Shown here piece by piece: positions 15,057 through 20,249 of a stretch of DNA of 20,249 bases. How positions within the stretch are numbered: position 1 is the first letter of the stretch; each line of letters starts with the position of its first letter. Position numbers and translations under genes: made by a program. The stretch spans positions 1-20,249 of the forward strand of contig JAEDMH010000030.1 of the NCBI GenBank assembly GCA_016303095.1, read 5' to 3'. A model generated the notes under the pieces. It was not told where the DNA came from. It made no database searches and saw only the letters and a program-made list of their open reading frames with translations. The stretch is from Lentisphaeria bacterium. GTDB taxonomy: Bacteria > Verrucomicrobiota > Lentisphaeria > Oligosphaerales > Oligosphaeraceae.

Positions 15057-15293
15057 TCAGTTGCAGGGCTTCTTCGGCGCCTGGGAAACGGCGGCCTCCT
15101 CCTCCGCTTCCCGAGAGGGGGCGCGGGAGAGAACCGAGTGGCGTCGCAGGAAGCGGGCCAGGAGGATGACCATCCAGAGAAGGAGGAGGGTGGCCAGAAA
15201 GGCCACGGCCAGCAACAGGAGAAGCTGGCCGGCGGATTCCAGGGTGGCGGGAGGGGCTTCCGCGGGCAGTTCGGAGACGACGGCGTCGGGCAT
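15057..15293 (-). CDS. Small single-helix membrane protein of unknown function
   Basis: The 78-residue product has an acidic N-terminus, one strong transmembrane helix (about 22-47, starting AGQLLLLLAVAFLATLLLLW) and a basic stop-transfer segment RFLRRH followed by a charged cytoplasmic tail. I do not recognise a family. The positive-inside rule puts the tail in the cytoplasm. It starts at ATG 15293, 16 bases after the glycosyltransferase gene, and ends 11 bases before RNase HIII, so it is very probably a real operon member. Confidence 0.7.
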   Translation of the reverse strand: MPDAVVSELPAEAPPATLESAGQLLLLLAVAFLATLLLLWMVILLARFLRRHSVLSRAPSREAEEEAAVSQAPKKPCN

Positions 15294-15309
15294 GGGGCAA
15301 AAGGAGGCG

Positions 15310-16782
15310 CTAGGGGAGGCGGAGGCGGAAAAGGGTGCGGTTGGCCTGTACGCCTTCCTGGGTGACGGGGTATTCCTCCGGGAGCTTCAGCAGGACCAGG
15401 AAATCCTGGAGCTCCCGGGCATTGTGGGCCAAAAGCAGGAATTCCCGCTCCCTGGCTTGGGAGGCAAGGAGTTCCCGGGGGAGTGTGTTGGCGGGAAAGA
15501 GACGGGGGGTTCCGTTGTTGTCCGTCAGAGGGAGTCCCTGGAAGCGCCAATAGAGGGAGAAGGCGGGATAGTCCGTGGGGTTGACCGCCACGGGGGGCAG
15601 GGACTCTCCCTGAGAGATTCGTGCTGCCAGGGTCTGGCTCCAAATCCGGTTTCCCTCGTCTCCCCGGTAGTATTGCTGCAGGAGATTCTGGGGAGGGGGC
15701 TGGCCTTGGGCGAATTGCCACTGGGTCAGGCGATCTCCCAGGAATCCCAGGAGCAGCCCCGGCAGAAGGGCCAGGGCAATCCCTTGGAGGGAGAGGAAGA
15801 CCTCCTGGGGCTGGCGCTCCTTCAAGGGAAGGACGGCAGCCAGGGTGACCAGAGGAAGAAGGGGAAGGAAGACCCGGGGGAAGGGGGCGTGCCCCCCCGG
15901 GGCTGCCGTGATCAAGGCTAGAAGAACCGCCCCCAGGCAGCCTGCGGCCAAGGCCAGGGACGGCCTGGGCTCCTGGCTGCGCCGCCAAAGGAGAAGGGCA
16001 GGGAGGAGATGGAGGCCGAAGGCCAGAAGCAAGTGCCCCGCCACCTGCCATCCGGAAGCCCATCCCCCGGAGTCCACCCGGGCCCGCTGGAACTCCGCCC
16101 ACAGGGTCAGGTAGTAGGCGCAGCCCAAGGCGCCTCCCAGAATCAAAGGCCAGAGCAGCTTCGCCTTGGCCAGGAGGGGGCGGGGAGGCAGGAGAAGCGC
16201 CGCCAGAAAGAGCGCCAGCAGAACCAGGGCGGCGGAGGGCATGACCAGAGGCAGGCCCAGGGAGCAGAGAAGGAGTCCCAGGGCGTTGGCGGGGGTGCTC
16301 TTTTCCCGTCGTTCTTCCAGGAGGGTCAAGGCCAGGGTGGAGAGGAAGAGGGCCAGGGGATAGCCCCGCTGATAGAGGCCGAAGGCGGCGAAGAGGGGGC
16401 TGGCCGCCAGAAGGAATCCGGTCCAGAGGGCCAGGGGTCTCCCCAGCCAGCGGGACCAGCGGCGCGCCAGAAGCAGGAGGGTGGCCAGGGAGCAGAGGAG
16501 GGGAGGGATCCGCAGGAGGAGTTCGCTGCCGGCGGCGAAGGGGAGAAGGCGGATCCAGAGCCATTGGATGGCGTTGGCCAGAATATGGTTGTTGGCAATC
16601 CGATAGTCCTGGAAGACGTCCCAGAGGGAGTCCTTGGGGAGGAGGAAGAGCTCCAGGGAGAGAACTTCGTCATACCACAGATCCCCTTGGAGCCAGGGGA
16701 GGATCCGCAGGGCGAAGAAGAGGCAGAGAAGGAGTTCCCAGGGGAGGGGCTTCCTGGGGGCATGAAGGGGGCGGGGGCTCAT
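15310..16782 (-). CDS. GT-C-fold membrane glycosyltransferase (GT39/ArnT-like)
   Basis: The 490-residue product is a polytopic membrane protein with roughly ten hydrophobic helices in the first 380 residues and a soluble C-terminal part. The first extracytoplasmic loop carries WYDEV (Asp38, Glu39), the position of the catalytic acidic residue in GT-C enzymes, then ANNHILANAIQWLW (63-76), like the N-H motif of GT39/ArnT-type polyprenyl-phosphate-sugar transferases. Donor and acceptor are unknown. The C-terminal region (YWRFQGLPLTDNNG onward) resembles the periplasmic domain of such proteins. ATG at 16782 overlaps the stop of the upstream metallo-hydrolase gene as ATGA, which sets the start. 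Confidence 0.82.
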   Translation of the reverse strand: MSPRPLHAPRKPLPWELLLCLFFALRILPWLQGDLWYDEVLSLELFLLPKDSLWDVFQDYRIANNHILANAIQWLWIRLLPFAAGSELLLRIPPLLCSLATLLLLARRWSRWLGRPLALWTGFLLAASPLFAAFGLYQRGYPLALFLSTLALTLLEERREKSTPANALGLLLCSLGLPLVMPSAALVLLALFLAALLLPPRPLLAKAKLLWPLILGGALGCAYYLTLWAEFQRARVDSGGWASGWQVAGHLLLAFGLHLLPALLLWRRSQEPRPSLALAAGCLGAVLLALITAAPGGHAPFPRVFLPLLPLVTLAAVLPLKERQPQEVFLSLQGIALALLPGLLLGFLGDRLTQWQFAQGQPPPQNLLQQYYRGDEGNRIWSQTLAARISQGESLPPVAVNPTDYPAFSLYWRFQGLPLTDNNGTPRLFPANTLPRELLASQAREREFLLLAHNARELQDFLVLLKLPEEYPVTQEGVQANRTLFRLRLP

Positions 16783-17570
16783 TCCAGGGCGAAGGAGAAG
16801 GAGAGTCCGTCGTAGGCCAGGGTGCACCCCGGAGCCACCAGATGCTGATCCCGCTCATAGAGGATGTCGTGGGTGAGGTGGGTGAGCCAGGCCCGCTGGG
16901 CGCCGATGCGGCGGAAGGCATCCTCTGCCTGGAGAATGTTGAAATGGGTGGGATGCCCCTTCCAGCGCAGGGCGTCCAGCACCACGTCGGTGACCCCTTC
17001 CAACAGGGGAAAGGTCTCCTCGGGAATGCGGCTGCAGTCGCAAAGATAGGCCAAACGCCCGACGCGATACCCATAGGTGGCCGCCCGCCCGTGGAACAAG
17101 GGCAGGGGAATCACGGTGAGGGGACCCACGGAAAAGGGGGCGGTGACGGGGCGGTAGGAAAGCTGGGGAATGCTCCACCGGGGGGAGCCGTCCGGCTGGG
17201 TCTTCAGCTGGTCCACGTAGCCAAAGCGCTGGTGAACCACCGCCAGGTTTTCCGGAGAGCTGTAGAAGGGGAGTTCCTGGCGGGAGAAGACGGTGAGGCC
17301 CTGGAGGTCGTCCAGCCCGTCCAGGTGGTCGCAGTGGGGATGGGTGAGGCAGACGGCGTCCAGGGAGGTGACGTGTTCCCGGAGGAGCTGTTCCCGCAGG
17401 TCGGGGCCGCAGTCGATAAGGAGGCGGGTGTTGCCGGCGGTGATCAGCCCGGAGGAGCGGGTGTGGCGATCCCGGGGATCCTGGGAGCGGCAGACGGGGC
17501 AGTCGCAGCAGAGCATGGGCACTCCCCGGCTGGTGCCGGAGCCCATGAAGGTGAAGGTGGCTTGGGTCAT
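16779..17570 (-). CDS. PhnP-like metallo-beta-lactamase-fold hydrolase
   Basis: The 263-residue product belongs to the MBL-fold phosphodiesterase group. The N-terminus GSGTSRGVPM is followed by CDCPVC (22-27), the extra structural zinc site known from PhnP. The metal motif is HPHCDH (77-82) with further ligands at His160 (LFHG), Asp178 (YLCDCS) and the HLTHD segment (231-235). PhnP cleaves cyclic ribose phosphates; related proteins of this type are widespread without phosphonate genes, and no phn genes are present here, so a general cyclic phosphodiesterase role is only inferred. Both ends overlap neighbours by four bases (ATGA), showing tight translational coupling with the lipoprotein and glycosyltransferase genes. 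Confidence 0.88.
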   Translation of the reverse strand: MTQATFTFMGSGTSRGVPMLCCDCPVCRSQDPRDRHTRSSGLITAGNTRLLIDCGPDLREQLLREHVTSLDAVCLTHPHCDHLDGLDDLQGLTVFSRQELPFYSSPENLAVVHQRFGYVDQLKTQPDGSPRWSIPQLSYRPVTAPFSVGPLTVIPLPLFHGRAATYGYRVGRLAYLCDCSRIPEETFPLLEGVTDVVLDALRWKGHPTHFNILQAEDAFRRIGAQRAWLTHLTHDILYERDQHLVAPGCTLAYDGLSFSFALE

Positions 17571-18025
17571 TGTGGGGTCTGCATCCGTTCCTGGGCCTGG
17601 AAGAGGCTTTGCCGCAGGAGGAGATTTTCAGTCTTGAGGCGGGAGAGCCAGGCCTCCAGCTCGCTGGCGCGCCGCCGGAGAAGACGGTTCTCCTCCTCCA
17701 ATTCCCGCCGCCGGCTGGCCGCTCCTCCTTCCTGCTCCTGGTTGCGCAGGAGGAACTGGAGGCATTTCTCCCGTTCCAGGGCGGCGCTGTCTGCCAGGGT
17801 GGAGCCGGGATCGGCTTTGGCCAGACACTGGCCGAAGTGCCAGAGGGCCAGGGGAAGCTCCTCCGGCTCCCCCGCCAGAGCCTGTCCCTCCGTGAAGTGC
17901 TGGGCGGCGGTCATCTCCTCCAGGAGTTGGCGGGGGTCGGAGGGAGCGCAGCCCCATAGCAGGATGAGGGCCAGAAGGGCGGAAAGAAGGGACGGCGGAA
18001 GCCAGGGGGAGGGGGAGAGGGACAT
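17567..18025 (-). CDS. Putative lipoprotein with C-terminal coiled coil
   Basis: I do not recognise a family. The 152-residue product begins with a signal peptide ending in a lipobox (ILLWGC, Cys26), so it is probably lipidated and cut by LspA. The middle contains a helical stretch (LALWHFGQCLAKADPG) resembling a single TPR-like unit. The C-terminus (about 105-147) is a strong heptad-patterned coiled coil (ELEEENRLLRRRASELEAWL and on). It probably sits on the periplasmic face of a membrane. ATG at 18025 is chosen because it gives the signal peptide directly and lies 17 bases after ribokinase. Its stop overlaps the next gene as ATGA. Confidence 0.78.
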   Translation of the reverse strand: MSLSPSPWLPPSLLSALLALILLWGCAPSDPRQLLEEMTAAQHFTEGQALAGEPEELPLALWHFGQCLAKADPGSTLADSAALEREKCLQFLLRNQEQEGGAASRRRELEEENRLLRRRASELEAWLSRLKTENLLLRQSLFQAQERMQTPQ

Positions 18026-18042
18026 GGGCGGGACGATGGGGG

Positions 18043-18945
18043 TCAGCGGGAAAGTTCCTCTCTCCGGGGAATGGAGGGCTGGGCTCCGGGACGGGTGACG
18101 GAGAGGGCCGCCGCCTCCTGGGCGAAGGCGATGGCCTCCTCCCAGGGCAGGGATTCCGCCAGGGCCACGGCAAAGGCGCCGTTGAAAGTGTCTCCCGCCG
18201 CCACGCAATCCACGGCTTTCACTTTCCGGGCGGGATGAAGACGCCCGGTGGCGCTGCACCAGCATCCCTGGCTTCCCAGGGTGATGAGCACATGGGGAAC
18301 TCCCCGGGCCTGCAGGATGCCCGCCGCCCGGGCCGCGCTCTCCTCGTCCTCCACGGGGACGCCGGTGAGTTGCTGGGCCTCCCTCTCGTTGGGGGTGATC
18401 CAATCCAGCAAGGGATAGAGTTCCGGGGGGAGTTCCCGGGCGGGCGCGGGATTCAGCAGGACGGGCACCCCCGCCTGCCGGGCGACCCGGGCGGCCTGGA
18501 GGACGGTCTCCATGGGGGTTTCCAGCTGGAGGAGCAGGGCGGCGGCCTGGGAAAGGTCTTGGAGGAGGGGGAGGGCTTCCTGGGGGGAGAAGGTGCCGTT
18601 GGCCCCCAGAGCCACGGAGATGCAGTTCTGTCCCTGGCGATCCACCAGAATCAGGGCGGTTCCGCTGGCCTGCTCCCGATCCACCACCAGCCGGGGTTCA
18701 ATTCCCTCCGCCTTCAATCGAGCCTCGGTCTCCCGCCCGAACAAATCGTCGCCCACCTTGCCCAGGAAAACGCAACGCCCTTGGGGATAAAGCCGGGCCA
18801 CCGCCACCGCCTGATTGGCTCCCTTGCCCCCTGCCGCCATCAAAAAGGAGCCGTCGGAAATGGTCTCCCCCGGCAAGGGCAAACGCTCCCCCCGGATGGT
18901 CATGTCGGTGTTGGTGCTGCCTAGGACAAAGATGGGGTTCGGCAT
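18043..18945 (-). CDS. rbsK: Ribokinase (PfkB family)
   Basis: Ribokinase phosphorylates ribose to ribose-5-phosphate with ATP. The 300-residue product shows substrate-binding Asp14 (GSTNTDM), the signature GGKGANQA (39-46), NPAPA (165-169), TPNEREA (184-190) and the catalytic anion-hole motif AAGDTFNGA (249-257) with base Asp252. The ribokinase-type end TRPGAQPSIP is also present. AAGD rather than GAGD is normal for ribokinases. No ribose transporter or rbs regulator is in the window, so related pentose or nucleoside substrates are possible. ATG at 18945 begins the leftward block. The leader to 19080 is CU-rich, and I could not identify a convincing promoter for this strand. Confidence 0.92.
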   Translation of the reverse strand: MPNPIFVLGSTNTDMTIRGERLPLPGETISDGSFLMAAGGKGANQAVAVARLYPQGRCVFLGKVGDDLFGRETEARLKAEGIEPRLVVDREQASGTALILVDRQGQNCISVALGANGTFSPQEALPLLQDLSQAAALLLQLETPMETVLQAARVARQAGVPVLLNPAPARELPPELYPLLDWITPNEREAQQLTGVPVEDEESAARAAGILQARGVPHVLITLGSQGCWCSATGRLHPARKVKAVDCVAAGDTFNGAFAVALAESLPWEEAIAFAQEAAALSVTRPGAQPSIPRREELSR

Positions 18946-19018
18946 GGCGGAACAAGGGAAAAGCGGAGGAATGCGCAGGGAGGAGAAAAGAAAAACGCCT
19001 TAATCTAAACCTTCGGGC

Positions 19019-19046
19019 TTGCAATCGTCGGAAACTGGGTTAAAGT
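19019..19046 (+). promoter_or_regulatory. Candidate sigma70-like promoter for tRNA-Met
   Basis: TTGCAA (19019-19024) and TAAAGT (19041-19046) are separated by 16 bases. The predicted start is near 19053, about 30 bases before the mature tRNA 5' end. It lies in the divergent gap between ribokinase and the tRNA. Confidence 0.5.
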
Positions 19047-19082
19047 ACGCCTCGTTGTCCAAAAAAGACAGCGAATTTTGAT

Positions 19083-19160
19083 TGCGGGATGGAGCAACCT
19101 GGTAGCTCGTTAGGCCCATAACCTAAAGGTTGGGTGGTTCAAATCCCCCTCCCGCTACCA
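19083..19160 (+). tRNA. Initiator-type tRNA-Met (anticodon CAU)
   Basis: The cloverleaf folds with acceptor 19083-19089/19150-19156, a D-stem GAGC/GCTC, anticodon stem TTAGG/CCTAA with loop CCCATAA, T-loop TTCAAAT and encoded ACCA. Two initiator hallmarks are present: no Watson-Crick pair at 1:72 (here U1 and U72) and A11:U24 in the D-stem. It departs from the bacterial norm in four ways. Position 33 is C, not U. The conserved three G:C pairs of the anticodon stem are A29:U41, G:C, G:C. The T-stem has a U51/C63 mismatch. The variable loop counts as 6 bases. Promoter and terminator flank it, so it is probably expressed. Confidence 0.88.
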
Positions 19161-19166
19161 ATTTCC

Positions 19167-19204
19167 AAAATCCCGAGAGGCACCTCCCTCTCGGGATTTT
19201 TTTT
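19167..19204 (+). terminator. Intrinsic terminator after tRNA-Met
   Basis: A perfect 14-bp inverted repeat (AAAATCCCGAGAGG against CCTCTCGGGATTTT) with a 6-base loop CACCTC runs into eight consecutive T. It is strong on the plus strand. The A-tract on the left arm could give weak function for transcripts from the right. Confidence 0.93.
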
Positions 19205-19215
19205 GCCCTGCGGAC

Positions 19216-19243
19216 TTGCTTTTTTGAATTTGTTGCCTATACT
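19216..19243 (+). promoter_or_regulatory. Candidate sigma70-like promoter of the pseudopilin gene
   Basis: TTGCTT (19216-19221) and TATACT (19238-19243) are separated by 16 bases just after the tRNA terminator. The predicted start near 19250 leaves a leader of about 70 bases before the ATG. Confidence 0.6.
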
Positions 19244-19322
19244 TTCCAAAACCACTGAGGTCCTGGGCTGACATGGCCCTCCTTGATGATACCCCCCGTT
19301 CCCAAACATCTGCAGCTCCCCT

Positions 19323-20162
19323 ATGAAAAAATCCTTCACCCTCATCGAACTCCTGGTGGTCATTGCCATCATCGCCATCCTGGCCGCCATGCTCCTTCCT
19401 GCCCTCTCCAAGGCCCGGGAAAAGGCACGGGCCATCAGCTGCACCAGCAATCTGAAGCAGCTGACTCTGGGAAATCTCCTCTATTCCGGCGACTACGACG
19501 ACTTTCTGCCTCCCATCCACTTCCGCAGCGGCGAACCCGCCAGAAACCCCTATAATGCTGCTGGGGATAACATTACCATGGGAGATGTGTACTACTGGTT
19601 CACCATGAATCCCCTCGTCCCCGGCACTCCCCTCACTGGCGCCCAGTGGCTGAGCAAAGATCCCGCCGCCTACATCGGACAGGGCGGCGCAGACCAGTCC
19701 TCTTGGCACAAGGTTCTCCTCTGCCCCTCATGCCCCACTTCCGAACGCTGCATGGGGAACATTGGCTACCAGGCTGGCCTCGGGATGAGCCACTCCCGCA
19801 CGATCCAAAATATGACCTGGCACGAAAAGTATAACGACGTCTATGGCGGACAGTCCGCCACCTGGCATCGGGTGGGCTCCATCAAATACGGCTCCCTCCA
19901 CGTGAATCTGGTGGATGGCGCCAATCTGGTCACGGGGGCTCTAAAGGATGCCATCTTCACCTCGGCCGACTACATGAAGCTGAACGCCGATGGCTATGCC
20001 CGCCACAGCCTCCAGACCAACATCTCCTTCACCGACGGACATGTGGAGGCGGTCTCCATCTCCAAGCTGAAGACCAACAATGGCGACTACGGCCGCAACT
20101 ACATCTGCACCGACTACTACTGGTACCCCGGCGTGGATATGCCTGGCGGCGAAAAACGGTAG
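19323..20162 (+). CDS. Type II secretion/type IV pilin-like pseudopilin
   Basis: The 279-residue product starts with a textbook prepilin leader: MKKS, then FTLIELLVVIAIIAILAAML, with processing expected before Phe5 and Glu9 as the fifth mature residue. The hydrophobic helix continues into LLPALSKAREKAR, followed by SNLKQLTLGNLLYSGDYDDFLPP, the arrangement seen in the large pseudopilin families of Lentisphaerota and Planctomycetes. Near the C-terminus SFTDGHVEAV matches the DG-containing end motif of these families. Such proteins may be surface or secretion-related; the specific role is unknown. ATG at 19323 has no Shine-Dalgarno sequence, only a CU-rich tract. It runs opposite to the eighteen genes to its left. 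Confidence 0.93.
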   Translation: MKKSFTLIELLVVIAIIAILAAMLLPALSKAREKARAISCTSNLKQLTLGNLLYSGDYDDFLPPIHFRSGEPARNPYNAAGDNITMGDVYYWFTMNPLVPGTPLTGAQWLSKDPAAYIGQGGADQSSWHKVLLCPSCPTSERCMGNIGYQAGLGMSHSRTIQNMTWHEKYNDVYGGQSATWHRVGSIKYGSLHVNLVDGANLVTGALKDAIFTSADYMKLNADGYARHSLQTNISFTDGHVEAVSISKLKTNNGDYGRNYICTDYYWYPGVDMPGGEKR

Positions 20163-20184
20163 AAATCTAGAAATCTAGAAATCT
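20161..20184 (+). repeat. Three tandem copies of an 8-bp unit after the pseudopilin stop
   Basis: The unit AGAAATCT is repeated exactly three times. It begins with the last two bases of the TAG stop codon and ends before ACACCC. It is a simple-sequence tract between stop codon and terminator. No function is apparent. Confidence 0.85.
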
Positions 20185-20192
20185 ACACCCAG

Positions 20193-20225
20193 GGCGGGAC
20201 GTGCGGGCAGCACGTCCCGCCTTTT
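20193..20225 (+). terminator. Intrinsic terminator of the pseudopilin gene
   Basis: A perfect 12-bp stem (GGCGGGACGTGC with GCACGTCCCGCC) and a 5-base loop are followed by TTTTC. It lies 30 bases after the stop codon. Confidence 0.88.
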
Positions 20226-20249
20226 CTGTGTTCTCCGTGCCCCGCGTAG

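Noticed and set aside
18946..19046. Bidirectional promoter using the palindromic TTGCAA at 19019 as -35 for ribokinase too
   Set aside because: The best minus-strand -10 candidates (TTAAGG, TAAGGC) match poorly at acceptable spacing.
1..20249. CRISPR array, insertion sequence, phage or defence genes
   Set aside because: No regularly spaced repeats, transposase motifs, integrase motifs or defence-type domains were found in any plausible reading frame.

Overview
The window reads as an ordinary chromosomal stretch from a GC-rich, probably anaerobic member of the PVC superphylum, most likely Lentisphaerota (Victivallales-like) or a close verrucomicrobial relative. Four things point there: a class III (oxygen-sensitive) ribonucleotide reductase with its activase; a pseudopilin whose N-terminus (FTLIELLVVIAIIAILAAML) is of the kind massively expanded in Lentisphaerota; an RNase HIII; and a Bacteroidetes/Chlamydiae-type topoisomerase IV B subunit. 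The taxon is an inference from gene content; no rRNA is present.

Eighteen protein genes lie head-to-tail on the minus strand. In transcription order from the right they form three blocks. Block 1 (18945 to 11749) is a tight run of nine genes: ribokinase, a coiled-coil lipoprotein, a PhnP-like metallo-hydrolase, a GT-C-type membrane glycosyltransferase, a one-helix membrane protein, RNase HIII, a TIM-barrel sugar isomerase/epimerase, a flavin reductase-like protein and RsmG. Block 2 (11388 to 7535) is an anaerobic dNTP-synthesis module: NrdD, a glutaredoxin-like protein and a NrdG-type radical-SAM activase. It is preceded by a clear sigma70-like promoter whose -10 overlaps one NrdR box, with a second box 31 bp away just upstream of the -35. 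Block 3 (about 7188 to 27) is housekeeping: LspA, MiaA, CoaE, Rho, an acidic zinc-ribbon protein, ParE and uracil-DNA glycosylase.

On the plus strand, right of 19000, are an initiator-type tRNA-Met with its own promoter and a strong intrinsic terminator, then a pseudopilin gene with its own promoter, an 8-bp triple repeat and a terminator.

I see no mobile element, CRISPR array, phage gene or defence system. The signals most worth following are the NrdR operator with an extra third box, the structurally atypical initiator tRNA, a 23-bp near-perfect dyad between rho and the zinc-ribbon gene, the acidic zinc-ribbon protein itself, and a general lack of Shine-Dalgarno sequences with pyrimidine-rich leaders before start codons.
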